Shown here one piece after another: positions 38,358 to 51,450 of a DNA stretch of 64,000 nucleotides. How positions within the stretch are numbered: position 1 is the first letter of the stretch; each line of letters opens with the position of its first letter. The translations under genes and the position numbers were made by a program. The notes beneath the pieces are model-generated. The model saw only the letters and a program-made list of their open reading frames with translations. It did no database searches and was not told the DNA's origin. This DNA comes from Gorsachius magnificus (taxonomy: Eukaryota; Chordata; Aves; Pelecaniformes; Ardeidae): assembly GCA_034008185.1 (NCBI GenBank), contig CM067109.1:55848301-55912300 (forward strand), read 5' to 3'.

Positions 38358-39840
38358 TTAAAAACATATGCAAAATCTCATCTCCCAGAGACTGCCTGAA
38401 TTTTGTTTTTTCTGGTGCATATGATTTCCAGGTGATGGCTGAGATAATTCTTCATTTGTGAGTTGTAGGAGATCAACAACTGCCATTCCTTGGGAGTAAC
38501 GATGAAGAACTTTTTTATATGAATTGATGGAATCTTTTCTCAAGTTTTCATTTTTTACAGCAATACAAAAACTATAAAATACGTAATACCATGAGAAGGA
38601 AAAAAAAAAAAAGGACACTTCTTTCCTATATGTTTCTTTCTTTTATCATCAGCTCATTGAGCAATGGCCCATCTAAAACATCTAGTGCACAATAGGTGAT
38701 AAAGTGAGCAATATTACATCATATCATTGAGGTAGGGCACGAAAAAGTGAGGCTTTCCTCTTTGCTAGTTACACATTGCAGCAAAATTATTACAATTTCT
38801 CACCTCAAAACTGTTATGGCCAGAGTTATCACTTTTTTAAAATAGCATTTCAGTCATTTATTTTCTAGCAATGACTTTGACATCTAGACGTAAATATCAT
38901 TTATTGCAGTAGGACTTCAGAAAAGGTAATATTTAGTATATAAATAAACTTTTTTTTCATTCTTCTACTAGTGATGCCAGATTCTGTCTCTATAGGTCTC
39001 TGCATAAACATAAACTCCACTGAGTTTCCCAGTTGAACAGAGCTGAAATTATCACCCTCTCAAATGAAAAAAAAAAGAAAAAAAGAAAAAATAAGTTTAC
39101 AATTATGATTCTACATTTTATTCAGATCAAATAGAATAATATTTTTTTAGCTGAGTAACTTTTCAGAATAAATTACACACAAGCATTTGGGAGGGAGGGT
39201 GAAACAACATTGTAAATGTCATGTTAAAGATGTGCCTAGAAATCATTAGAAATCAATCTAGAAACATTAAGTGTAGTGTCAATGTATTTCTGTCTTTGAA
39301 ATTGCATGACAACCTGATGCTGCTTCCTTCCTCTAAAATAATTTGAAACCACATGAACCTTCTCCCTTTCAGGAAACAGATATTTTCATATCACATGTAA
39401 TATATTGTTCATTGACAATATTCTGTTGAAAGTTACTTGATAAGAGAACCTAGATAGTCACTTCAACTGTTCAATATTTAAAAGCTGCCTCCAACTTTTA
39501 TTTCTGATAAACTTGTACAGGGCTTATGAAATGTGCTTGGTTAAAAAATTATTCTCTACATCAAGGTAAAAAACCTTTTAGAATTCTTTCTGTTTGTCAA
39601 GCTCTGAAATTTCTGATTAAATTTTTAAGTACATTTCCATATTTTTGAGAAACAACTAGTTACATCTTGTAATTCTTCTTTTTTTTGCATGAGTCTGGAT
39701 GTTTATTTTCTTTTTTCATTTCAAAAGCATAGCATTTCTTCTTCAGATATATATATATTACTTTATTGAACTAAGCTCTAAAAACTTTAGGGAATAAAAA
39801 CATTAAAACAGGGAAAAATAAAACCCAGATATAATTTCTT

Positions 39841-39890
39841 TAGAATAGAATAGAATAGAATAGAATAGAATAGAATAGAATAGAATAGAA
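39841..39890. repeat. (TAGAA)10 pentanucleotide repeat at a CR1 terminus
   Basis: Exactly ten TAGAA units occupy the 3' edge of the minus-strand CR1. On the CR1 strand this is (TTCTA)10. CR1 elements end in short repeats of ATTCT-containing units, so this is most simply an expansion of that terminus. Confidence 0.95.
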
Positions 39891-40022
39891 TATTTGGAAA
39901 TTACCTACAATGATCATCAAGTCAAGCTGCCTGACCACTTCAGGGCTGACCAAAACTTAAAGAATATTATTAGGGGCATTGTCCAAATGCCTCTTAAATA
40001 CTGACAGGCATGGGACTTTAAC

Positions 40023-40056
40023 CATAGAATCATAGAATCATAGAATGTTTTGGGTT
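40023..40056 (-). mobile_element. 34-bp CR1 3' terminus nested in another CR1
   Basis: The word ATAGAATC repeated and followed by ATAGAATGTTTTGGGTT is the extreme 3' end of a younger CR1 type, the same end seen at 45117 and 58081-58110. It interrupts the host CR1 between GGACTTTAACC and TGTCTAGGAAGCC. Only about 34 bases were inserted, an extreme 5' truncation. Confidence 0.75.
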
Positions 40057-40138
40057 CTGTCTAGGAAGCCTGTTCCAGTGTTTGACTATCTCCTCAAGTA
40101 AAGAAATATTTCCTAACATCAAGTCTGAACCTCCACTG

Positions 40139-43100
40139 TTATATAAACAGTGATCTGAAGAAATAAGGAAGGAAGACAAAGTGGGGTCAATAACTTGCCG
40201 CTCTGAATTAAAAATTACGACAATTCAATTATTAAAATTTCAGAATTTCATTTTTTATGAATACATTAGTCAATATATTGCCGATGCAGCTACTGACTTG
40301 GAGTGTTTGGGAACCTTTCCAAAGTCCTCTTATTTTTTTCTGATTGAGTCCATAAAGTAAGGAAGAAATTATCAAAGCTGACATATGTTCCCTCAAGCAA
40401 TATTTGGGTTGAGTCCTACTGTGCAGCTTCCTGTCCTTTTGCATCTGTAGCTTGCATTAGCTTTACATTAAAGTAGAGCTCAGAGGAAAATGGCCCTCTT
40501 TGCATGTAGTACCCAGCCTAAGGTGGAGCCTGAAATCTTGAGCATTGCGCTGCAAGAGTCTCTACAGTTTTCAGCCATAAAGATCACTAAATTTAGGTTG
40601 ACAAAGCTATTAAGATTCCTCAGTGTGGAATTGTCAAGCTGTTAGTAATGCTAGAAGACCACAGCTCATGGTCCATTGAAGTCCCAAAAGCTTTTCTAAT
40701 ATGAACAGTCAGATCAAGCCCTCTCCAGTGCTTCTGCTGTTTACACCTCAGTATCTCTGGGAATGTTAAGAGCAAGAGAAAGTGGAAAAAAATACTTGAG
40801 GATGGTTTAGAGGCTAGGATGGCCTTGACCACCTTAAGCTTTAATGAGACCTCTGGGGGTCCAGCTGGACAATCCTCATTATTAGAGTTATACAAAGTTT
40901 GCTCATGGCTCCAATTTGTTGCTGAGGGAAATTCAGAAACAGACAAAAGATAAAATTACTAGTGAGGACATATTTAGTAGTAAGTAATCATTGTTGCTAT
41001 GGTTATGAAAGATGTGACTGATATCTTAGGCGAAAGCCATAAGGTTGGGCTCTTCTTCATAACATGGAAAACCTGAAAAACTGATGTTCCAGTCACAAAG
41101 GACTTCTGCTAGCCAGCATGCTGAGTGTTCATCCCCATCTTCTTGCCTCTCTGTTCCTCTGCGTTATAACAGCAGCCAGGGAGTGCAGCTGAATAATACC
41201 CATTGTAGCTGCATTTCAGAGTAAGGGACCTACCTTTCTCATTTTAGTAAAGCTGAAATACTGTTCTACCTCCAACATCTGCATGGGCTCCAGTTGTGAC
41301 TTCAGGGAAAGAAAATGAAACATACAAACACTGGTTTATAGCAGGACATCCTGTTACATACACCCAGAGCATGAGTAACACAAACCTACAAATGCCTTTA
41401 TGCACTAAATAAGAGTGGGACTGCGACAACCGTGCAGTGAACGTTGCAGCATGCTTTTCCTAGCACTGACTTGTGTAATAGACACATTTATGTAGTAGCC
41501 TGGTTTTTTTCAAAGAAATAAGTTCCTCGCTTAAAGTAGGTGGTACACATCAGACTTTTCAGAGTCCCTGAAAAACAATTGAAAAGCGGATTCAGGCTTT
41601 TCTTTTCTGGAAAGGAAGGAAAGCTGGAAAGGCTTGTGTCTGTCGGACACATGCTCAACACTTGTTCGTTTCTGTTCCCTGACGGTAGAATGACAACTAT
41701 GACCTTCCCAGAGAGCTCCAGTCCAGGCAGCACAACGCTTTAGTTGTTCCACTAAGTAATTAATAAAATTAATTTGCATACATTTCCAGAGACAGAAAAA
41801 CTATCTCCTGACACAGGTGAATATATGACACGAGAAGGCTGGAGTAATAGCCATATCATCCTTATAGGTAGTTCTGAGTGACGCTGCAACCTAAGCTAGT
41901 GTTTCAGTGCAGCACCGGGACTGTTCTGCTGTCTCAGACTACCATTACCTCCCATGTCCAAGCGCACTAAACCATTGTGAGGTGGGAAGGGAAAACAACT
42001 TTTCATACTCAGGGTGGAAGCCAGAAACTGTGGTATAGAATTTCATTTCCTGAAATAAAGCTATAGTCATTGCTTTTTAGTAACACAAAAATTCTTGAAA
42101 TGGGAAAACACGTCTTTTATTTGTTTTCACATTTTCATACTTCTTTTATGCCCCTGGTAGAAAAGTTATGAACGAGTTGTTAGAAAAATTTGTCATTTCT
42201 TACTACTGTTCTGGATTGAAACTTGGCTACCTGAGCCTGATCTATATACAAAAAAGACCTTCTTCCAGACTGGTGCAAATGATCCCCCAGTTTGTCCTCA
42301 TACCTACTGTAGAAGGCTGCCACAACAAAGCAAGTATCCTTACACAGACTGCAGTGTGTCATCAGTTACCAGAATTGTTTCTCACATCATCCTCCACTCA
42401 TACAGGTAGTAAGGAAAATGTACTTTGGCAAAGGATTTGCTGGTGATTTTCAGTGTTCTCAACCCAAGTTCCAGTTCACAACAGGACAGACGGGATGGCT
42501 ACCTGCCAAAAGCTACAACATATATGAAACCCAATGGCACCTGAGAAGCTCCCCTGGTAACTTTCCTCAGCTCAGTCCCATGCTTTGAAAGAGGAAATAC
42601 TGGCATGTCTCCACTGGACAGCTTCCTGCCTTATAATTCAGCCTTCTGATACCCAGCTCCAATGATACAGAGCAACTACTTGACACATAAGAAAAGCAGC
42701 ATTCCACTGAATGGCTCTGGCTGGTCTCACCTGTGTGCCCCAGAGAGATGTCTTTCTTGCTTAGCTTGAGTTGGTAACTTCCTTCCTCCAGGTATTGGGG
42801 ACCTGCTACACCTGCATGCATTAGACTATTATTCCTCGGCATTTATACTTTTGGTTCAAAACTGCTCGTCTGTGCAGGAAGATGGTATTATTAAAAGCCA
42901 GCTGAATGCAGCAGTCCAGTTGAGCCTCCTCCATTTTCCCTGTAATTATGTGTAACATGAATGATATCTTTTGCTTCTAGTGCCTTATCTGGATAAAAAT
43001 TTGCTCCTATGAGGCCTCCTGCTCATCTCATGCCCATATGAGGCTCCACTGTCTAAAACAGTAACTAGACTGATGTAAGCATTTCACATACCCTATCACA

Positions 43101-44743
43101 GCTTCCCACAAGTACAAGTATATCCCATGCCAGGAAGATGACACATCCATTAAGGAGTCCCATACAGACAGGAGTATGCTCACTAAAATGCATGGCAAAA
43201 AAATGAAAGGAGAAGCTCAAACTAATGCAGCCCTGAAAGACCAGACAGATGACCCTACTGAAAGACTTCATGCAGATTGGTGCTATATACAGGTAACTCA
43301 TACCAGGAGGGTAAGAGGTTTTTTTGCCAGGCTGAACCTGCTGCCCTGGTTCAAGTGGATAACCATGGTGCAATGTAGCTGTCAGTGTGCTAGATCCCTG
43401 TTTCTATATGCAGATGTACACTAAGTCTCTTCAAAGCTTGGTCCCTTTATTTGTTTTCTGATGGATAGAGTCTCCTACTGCTACATACAAATCTTTGTAG
43501 TTGACAGAGAACTAGACAGAAAAGAAACCAAAAAGCAGCCAACAACACAAAACCTTTTTTTAAATCATAGCTTTTTCATTTTTTTCTCGCATTTAGATGT
43601 GGAGATAACACTAAGTCCTGCTCAAATGCTCTGTAGAAATAAAACAGTTGGACCTTGTGGGGAAATGAGTTGCACCCATATGTAACAGTGTTTGTGATGT
43701 AGAGGCAAGAGAGCTATCACACCAAAACAAAAATTAAAATCACACTCAGAAGGAAACCCACTCATGCCAAAGCTAATATAATTTTCTAATCCAGTATAAT
43801 TTACTGGAATAAGACATTTTTACTCAGCAATTACTCTTGCAGGCTCTCTTTTGGTACAGATTTTTACTCACCGTTCTCTTCAAGACACTGAAATGAGTCA
43901 CATTGGACATCAGAGGCTCTTTCTTTGAAATTAGTCATAATAACCCACATGGCTGACACTTGGGAAGCCGTATGTGGACTTTTCCAGATTAGGTTTTGCT
44001 TTGTTTTTCACATGAGCTGACAGCCTGATAGATGGGCTTATTTTAACAACAGAGGAAAAAAAAAATCATAAAGACTTCTGGCCATTACACTAGACTTAAC
44101 TATAACATAGTGAAAACTTCCTCTCTCAGTGACAAAATTATCCAAAAAGGAGTGACTCATGATGGCCGTTTTCAGTATTCATGAGCTGCCAAGGAATGAT
44201 TACTCAAATTTTCACTCCAGTGGTTCAGGCACTTTCACTGCTGAGGGACATAAACAGTACAAGAAAAAATAAAAATCCTGGAAGATATGTAGGGTATTAT
44301 GGATTAGTTACCTCAGCCTAAATATTTATCCTTAGAGATAAGAGGTTCCTGCCTGAAACCTTGCAGAAATGTTTCCTTTTTCTGTTGCAACCTGTAGGGT
44401 TTCTTCTCTGGGTAAGCAGACAGCAACACTGAGAGAATCAGAGTATGAAAGTTGGTAGAAAATGCTAGTGCTAACCCAGAGTATGAAGCTTAAAAAGGCA
44501 TTTTTGGCTAAAGTTAGAATCCGTTGCAAGCATGGTGAGAGGTTCTGAAACAAGCAAGAGAGAAAAGAAATACAGATAGCAATAGGAGACAGAGGCCAGA
44601 AAAAGCACAGACTAGCAGAAAGACTGCACAAAAAGAAGTGGATGAAATTCATGAACATGGAATACATATAATTAATGGCTTTAAATGTAATGGTGGATAG
44701 CTGTATATACAAATATCTAAGAAAACAAGCATGTTCACAGAAG
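40139..44743. other. unique non-coding DNA, no gene recognised
   Basis: No gene or transposon was recognised. Open frames of 60 to 108 codons on both strands (for example 40620-40946 minus and 42168-42446 plus) show no motif. Confidence 0.6.
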
Positions 44744-44748
44744 CAGAG

Positions 44749-45980
44749 TGAGACAGGTTGACTCCAGCTGGATGACAGGTGCCGACCAAGCCACTCTGTC
44801 ACTCCCCTCCTCAGCTGGATGGGGGAGGCGAGGGAGTGGAGGGGGAAATTACAAGAAAAGGTTCAGGGGTCGAGATAAAGACAGGGCGGGATCACTCATC
44901 AATTACCATCACAGGCAAAATGGACTTGTCTTGGGGAAATTAGTTTAATTTATGACCAATCAAATCAGAGTAGGTTGATGAGAAACAAAACCTAAATCAT
45001 AAAACACCTTCTCCACACCCCTTTCTTCTTCCCAGGATCAACTTTACTCATGAATTCTCTACCTCCTCCCCACCCAGAGGCACGGGGGTGATGGGGAACG
45101 GGGTTTGGGGTCAGTTATAGAATCATAGAATCATAGAATGCTTTGGGTTGGAAGGGACCCCTAGGGGTCATCTAGTCCAACCCCCCTGCAGTGAGCAGGG
45201 ACACCACTAACTACATCAGGTTGCTCAGAGCCCTGTCCAACCAGTTCATCACACATTGTCTCTGCTGCCCCTTCCTCCTCCAGGGGAGGACTCCTCACAC
45301 TCTTCCTCTGCTCCAGTGTGGGATCCCACCCACAGTTGTCAGTCCTCCATGAACTTCTCCAGTGTGGGTGCTTCTCCTTCCCATGGGCTGCAGTTCTTCA
45401 TAAACTGATCCAGTGTGGGTCCTATGCACAGGGCGCAGTCCTTCAGGAACAGACTGGTCCAGTGCCGGGTCACAAGTCCTGCCAGCAAACCTGCTCCAGC
45501 ATGGACTTCCCATGGGGTGACAGCCTCCTTCAGGCATCCACATGCTCTGGTGTGGGGTCCTCTACCAGCTGCAGGTGGAGATATGCTCCACCATGGACCA
45601 CCCTGGGCTGCAGGGGGACAGCCTGCCTCACCATGGTCTTCCCCACGGGCTGCAGGGGAATCTCTGCTCTCCTGCATGGAACACCTCCTCGTCTCCTTCT
45701 TCACTGACCTTGGTGTCTGCAGGGCTGTTCCTCTCACATATTCTCACACCTCTCTCTCCGGCTGCTGCTCTACAGTAGGTTCTTTTCCTGTTCTTAAATA
45801 TGTTAACACAGAGGCGCTACTACCTTTGCTGATGGGCTTGGCCTTGGCCAGCAGTGTGTCTGTCTTGAAACTGGCTGGCACTGGCTCTATCAGATATGGA
45901 GGAAGCTTCTGGCATCTTCTCACAGAAGCCACCCTGTAGCCCCTCCTGCTACCAAAACCTTGCCACACAAACCCGATACA
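44749..45980 (-). mobile_element. solo LTR, family A copy 2, carrying a nested CR1
   Basis: On the minus strand it starts at 45980 with TGTATCGGGTTTGTGTGGCA and ends at 44749 with a worn form of CCATCACA. A TTAAATA word at 45794-45800 is the reverse complement of the TATTTAA box seen in the other two copies. Flanks are CAGAG at 44744-44748 and CAGAG at 45981-45985, a perfect 5-bp duplication. Without the nested CR1 and its duplicated bases the LTR is about 1.1 kb, close to copy 1. There are no retroviral genes on either side, so it is a solo LTR. Long open frames at 45318-45939 fall in its GC-rich interior and do not represent a gene. Confidence 0.9.
45117..45241 (-). mobile_element. young CR1 3' end nested in the LTR
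   Basis: The plus strand shows ATAGAATCATAGAATC, then GGGTTGGAAGGGACCCC and GGTCATCTAGTCCAACCC, and ends near GAGCCCTGTCCAAC, which is the CR1 terminus read backwards. The word CAGTT precedes it (45112-45116) and follows it (45242-45246), and removing one copy rejoins the LTR sequence smoothly. This insertion is therefore younger than the LTR. Its close match to the terminus at 57850-58110 suggests the same CR1 subfamily. Confidence 0.9.
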
Positions 45981-45985
45981 CAGAG

Positions 45986-48900
45986 CAACAGTAGTGAGGT
46001 TTCAAAAGATGAGATACTATGAAAGCAGAGCACAAGAGATAATTATAATTAGGAACTTCATTGCCAAAAGCCACAGTTAAGTTTTAACTGGAAGATCAAA
46101 GTAAGAACAGTCTGGGTGATAAGAGCAAGAAGGAAGGAACAGGTTTCCAATTACTTTTGTGCTTTATTGCACAAGCAAACTGACAATGATACACATATGC
46201 ACTGGGACCCTGATCACCAGAAACTGCAGCCTGCAATGATTAGTCCTCAGCTATACAACATTTGTTTTCCAGCTTTTCTGGCAATTATTAATTCACCTCT
46301 GTTGGTTAGAAAGAAATTATGATAGATGGGATAACAGATGTTTCTTATCCAAACCTGAAGGTAAATTCAGGTCTAAAAGGAGAGGAGATGCACTGAAGCT
46401 CCCATATAATTGGTTCTCATAATTGGAAACCTCCTTATGATCCACGACACACACCAGTTACCTGGCACTTGCACTGAACTCCAAGATATATATTACTGTA
46501 CTTCAAGCATTTGTTACATGCAAAGAATTCATAAGGAGGTGACTAAGCAAGGTGATTATGATGTATCCTGCCTTCTCAATAGGGCTAAAAATGAAAGCTG
46601 CTTTGAGGGGCTCAGTTACCTTCTCAGGGAAATGCCAGAGGAATTTTAATAGCCATTAAGAGTCCCAGCTGCAATGCAAAAGTTGGTCTAATGTATTGGC
46701 CCTAATACAGTGCCTCTTCCCATCACAGCAGAATTGGCTGTTACTGTTATACATAGATTATGTCTATTTTTCCCCTCCTTTACAAAATTTAAGTCTGTGA
46801 TGTTCTCATCAAGGGAAATGATGATAGAGTTACAGAGGTCTGTGATTAAATTTGCTCAGCAGCAATCTGTAAATAACCTGCAGCATACTGTTTCCATTTT
46901 TTGTTTCATTCTGTAACCTGCAGTGAGTGTTGACTTCCAAGTACTGCTCAGCAAAAAGGAAAAGCACACAGCTGACTGATTGGTCCTCATACTCTGAAAT
47001 GAAAAATGATGAGCAGAAAGTCATCACAGGAAACTCCAGAAAAGAAACCAATTTCAAACCAGTATGTCTCCCCTACATTTTCACCTGCCTACTGCAAATA
47101 GCTTTTGTGCCATGCCTTGTCCTCGTCATAGGTCAAGAAGGACAACTGCCTTGTATTTAAAAGAAAGCTGATTGTTGAACTCAGTGATCTCTGCAGAGAG
47201 AGGAGGCACACCAAAATGACTGTCCATTCCTGGGTGATTAGAGTCAATAACGCTAGAACCTTGTGTTGTCTTCATCTCTCTTTTTCCTGTCCATTAAATG
47301 AGCTGAGTTTTGCACTGGGCTTTGACAGAACAGAGAGAGTGGGACTTCTTCTGAACCCCTCTGCAGTAGCACTCAGACCTCACTGTTGACAGAGAACTCA
47401 AAAGCTGTATTTCTAGGCTGCAGGACAGCCTTGACAGCAGTGGGATAACCTAGGTACACCCCATGTGAAAGCAACTCTGTAAAGATCTCCATTTAGGTGT
47501 TTCTAGACCACGTGGCATGCTTATTTTCTGAGATTTCATCATTCTTCCCAAGACTGAAGAGTTGCTTCTGCTCAGTGGAGCCTGGAAGGAGGAAGCGCTT
47601 GGAGATCTTTCTCACTAGCCTCTGGCAGGTTTTCATTTCTCTGATCTTTGTGCATTTGTATTCATGGAATTTGTTATTGTTGCTTAACTTCCCAGAGAAT
47701 CATTGGACTGAAGAACCTCTCTTCATTTCTCTAACTAGTGCCATTTGACCTGCTATACAGTTTCATCCAGCCTCCACTTTTGAATGGATTTTCTCACAAG
47801 TGGCAATCTCTAACAGGGTCACTTAGAGAGGCAACCCCATTGCATGTTACCTTGCACCATAATGAGGGCAATTTCAAAAGGCATTCAATGAAAAGAAAGG
47901 GTGTTTTCTGCAAGAGGCTTGTGTCCTAGGTTTTTGCTTGTCCTTATGGGTGGCTGAAGCTATTGAAACATCTCAATCTATGTCTTGTAATTGTGTCAGT
48001 TTTGTGTTTCACAGTGGCAGAAGTTGCAGAACTACAAGGGTACTCTTAGCAGCCACTGGGAACTCTGCAAATTTAAGGGAAGCTGAATTGCCTCTCAGGA
48101 AAATGGGAGGATTCCCACTTTCTCAGGTAGGCCTTTTCATAAGATTTCCATTTACTTGGCCTCTGAGATATGAACAGGTAGGAGGGGATGGATAAAGTAA
48201 AGCAGGGAAGCTGTCAGTGTACTACTCATATTAATCTGTTTTTCAGGTTACTGGGAGGCTGTGTTTTGCCCTGTATCTCAGAGATTAGAATCCACTGTAA
48301 CACCACCTTGGCTGTATATTTGCTAATCAACAGTCCTTTGATATTCATGCCATAAGGCTTTGTGTCTTTTCCCTATCTCTGCCTTTCCTACTCTCTCTTT
48401 CTCATTTAAAGCTCACAAAAGTGGCTGGATTGATAGCCTTTGAAACTCACTGCCCATAGAAAAGGTGCAGCATGGCTGACTGTACTGCCTCCCTTCCACA
48501 TAAACAGCAACACCGCTTTTGGGGGAAGCTACTTGCTGCTAAGCCTCAGCCTTGCTACAAAGAAACCAGACCTTACACAAGGACAGGCAATTCCTTCTCC
48601 AAAAAGTGAGTGTGTGAGCTCTCTTTGGAGCTGCCAAAAAGAGTATCAGGTTTTATTAACAATTTTGTGATGTTACCATTCAGCTACAATGAACCTCATG
48701 GAGATCAGCAACGTATGTTGTATTATTTTGTTTCAAAATCCAAAATTGAATGTGAGTAGAAGCATTTTATTCAGTTTAGCTACTTTGTACCAGAATCATA
48801 AAAACTAGCAAAGGTGGGATCAGTTCATTTAATTAAATAGAGTTACCACAGGAAAAAAAAAAAAAAAAGCATATTTTTAAATTGTAAAATATCTGAATAT

Positions 48901-50103
48901 TTCAGTGAGGTTTCTTGAAGGGACCATACCTTCTTTGAGCTTTGCTATTTATTTCTACCTACTTGATTTCCCATTGCAGAAAAATAAAGTCAGGGTGAAC
49001 AGTGTTTGGTGAGGACCATGTCACCTGTAGCTGCTAAGGCTCTTTCTTATTTTTGTCTGTAGAACCATAACATATTTTTTAGCAATTTTTAGACTGAATG
49101 AGGGCCACTGGAGCTCCATGTTCCTATCACCATCTATTTCAGAGGACAAACAGTTATGGGAAGTGGGATATGTTTCCTTGAGGAAGTGGACTAGAAATAT
49201 GCAGAACTGGACATGCACTAAATTGAGGTTGCACTTTCAAGCTTTCCTTTGTGATTAGAGATGCTAGAAAGATTGGTTTTACCTTCCTTATGTTTTTTTT
49301 TAATACAAAATAAAATTCTGATGGCATTGATGAAAAGTAGGAAACGAAACCCTGGTATGTATTCTTTGTATCCAGCTAATCCTAATTCTCCATGGAAGAT
49401 AACACAGGATTTATAAACCAAGTTTGTCTTTTATGCTTAGCAAATATGGTAACACTGGTGAGAAAGTAAACTGAGCTAATCATTACATAATAGTTCTGAA
49501 GATGTGCAGTTAAAACTGTTAGAAAATCTTTTTAAGGATGTTTAAAAAAAAGAATGAATAAAATATGCTTTGAGACATGAAAAGCAAGTGAAATGCTAAG
49601 GCATCTAAGGCAGTTCAGCATGAAATTATCTTACTTTCAGAAGCAAAAATAGTTAGTAATTTCATGGCCATATCAGATTCCATATAGTTACTGCATACCT
49701 TCTACTTGTTTCATTTATGCAAATAAGCACACTTTCCCTATCATTCCGTAATAAAGATAGGTACACAGAATGACAGTTGCAGAGAAAGACGCCCACCTAT
49801 ACACAAAGACTGGAAAAGAATGACACTTGTCTAGAGATACAGGGCTCACATGGTTTCATCTAGTACTAAGGAAGATGACACAGTAATAAAGATTCAATCC
49901 AACAGGTTTCAGTTGTCAGCACCATCATTGTATAGGTTACAATGAGGCAAAGAAGAATCAGTGAAGACTGAATTCACATCTCTATCACAAACTTTGGTGC
50001 AGACCAGAAGCAGCATAATTATCCATTATGTTCCTTCAGCCCAAATGAAGAAGGGAGGGAAGGCTTAAGGAGAAATGAGCTAACTGATGACTTTGACTGC
50101 TTT
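45986..50103. other. unique non-coding DNA, no gene recognised
   Basis: No gene or transposon was recognised. There is a run of about 16 A near 48853-48868 and an octamer-like ATGCAAAT at 49717-49724. Open frames of up to 85 codons have no motif. Confidence 0.6.
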
Positions 50104-50378
50104 GACAGAGCCAGACTATTCTCAGAGGTACACAGTGAAAGGATAAGAGGCCATGGACAAAACCTGCATCAAGGGAAATTCTGATTAGATACAAGAAAAA
50201 AACCTCACAGTGAGGATGGTCAATCAGAACAGGTTACTCAAAGCAGCTGTGGAATATCTTTGCAGATACTCCAAATTAGCCTGGACAACTGGAGCAACCT
50301 GAACTGACCTTAAAGTTGGTTTCACTTTGAGCAGGAGATCGGAGCAGATGACCTTATATATTCCCTAATTTTGTGATT
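50104..50378 (+). mobile_element. CR1 LINE 3' end fragment
   Basis: The segment begins GAGCCAGACTATTCTCAGAGG and continues GTGAAAGGATAAGAGGCCATGG, the segment before the ORF2 C-terminus of CR1. TCACAGTGAGGATGGTCAATC follows, then GAACAGGTTACTCA and GCTGTGGAAT (the HW-RLP-E-V region), TTGAGCAGGAGAT, and a worn terminus TTTTGTGATT. Orientation is plus and the copy is moderately old. Confidence 0.8.
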
Positions 50379-51450
50379 GCAAAAGACATTCAGTCTCAGT
50401 ATTTTGATAATAGGGAAGCACCTGGTACAGCCAAATCATTAGTGTCCCACTGAAAATACCCTTATGTTTCCAGTGTTTCAGAAAAGGGCCAGATGTTTAT
50501 TAAACAAATTCAAGTAACTAGGCACTCAAAGATTATTTATATGCAGTCTGAAGATCACCATAGACAGATCAATTAGCATAATAGTGCTTCCTGAGAAACC
50601 CATCTGCAAGTAAAATCATTACTGGCCCTTTCTTTAGGCACAAATATGAATGTCTGGTCTCAAGAAAAGATAGGGAAACAATTAAAACCAAGCTACACAG
50701 ATCTAAGTGGATCCACCAAAGGCCAAGGATAGAGGTGGAAACTCTTGGTCCCAGAGAGCTTAACTGTAGCAAGTTCCCACAGTGCCTGAGGTCTCACCCA
50801 TCATACTGTCCATTTTTATGAGGAACTCTGGAAGGAGACTGGAAAGCTCAGTACAAAAGGATTTGAGTCAATGCTAGTTTAAATCATGCTGAGGAGATGT
50901 TGAAATACTATCTGAAATCACCCATTGTGATGCTTCTGCTTCACAGGCACCCACAGGAGGCAGCAGGCTAGTACCCATACATTTTCATAGCGAGATCCAT
51001 CAGAAAAGATCTGAACAGAAGGCTTCTATTTTAGGCAAAAACTTGATTTACCTATTCAGAATTAGCAGACCCTACAGGAACCACAGTCCTTCAAGAGCAA
51101 TGGAGTGGCAATTTCCCATTCCACAGAATGTTCTGCCCATGAACACAGGATGGTCGGTATGGGTAAATACAAATGTCCGTATAAGCAAATATATGACACC
51201 CAGAGGACCAGCATTCTTTGAAACAGCTCTCTTCACTCCTTTGCCTTTGATGGTTTTTGAGGGGACAATTCCATTTCACCTGTGTAATAATATTCTAATA
51301 GCCATGGTAACTACAATAAAGACTCCACATCCCAGAATTTGTGGGGTTTCATCATTCTGGGAACCATCCACATGAATAACCAGCATGAATTTTATCAGTG
51401 TATTATTCAAGAAAAATAACTTGTCCATTACTTTCATTGGGGGAGGTTCT

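Larger units (their letters stand above)
36133..39840. other. unique non-coding DNA with microsatellites
   Basis: No gene was recognised. It includes a 23-base G run plus (AG)7 at 37690-37726 and a TA/CA microsatellite at 38332-38357. An AATTAAT word occurs near 36819 in a segment that could be conserved, but nothing can be proved by eye. Confidence 0.6.
39841..40138 (-). mobile_element. CR1 LINE 3' end, with its own nested CR1 fragment
   Basis: The reverse complement is a CR1 terminus. On the plus strand it begins with (TAGAA)10, then ACCTACAATGATCATC, GTCAAGCTGCCTGACCACTT, GGCATTGTCCAAATGCCTC, and finally GAAGCCTGTTCCAGTG and TCTGAACCTCC. These are in the order expected for a CR1 3' untranslated region and ORF2 end read backwards. 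The body is interrupted at 40023-40056 by a tiny second CR1 end. It is 5'-truncated near 40138. Confidence 0.85.

Noticed and set aside
39841..39890. Possible CRISPR-like or satellite array
   Set aside because: It is a pure pentanucleotide run without spacers, at a CR1 end, in a vertebrate genome.
44332..44802. 156-codon minus-strand frame
   Set aside because: It begins inside the end of a solo LTR and runs into flanking DNA, so it spans an insertion boundary and cannot be an ancestral gene.
45318..45939. Overlapping frames of 129 to 174 codons
   Set aside because: They are the family A LTR interior read in other frames, with the same repetitive composition as copies 1 and 3.
51043..51375. 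110-codon frame with ordinary amino-acid composition
   Set aside because: It starts at a TTG, has an overlapping frame on the other strand and matches nothing I know. A decayed retrocopy remains possible but unsupported.
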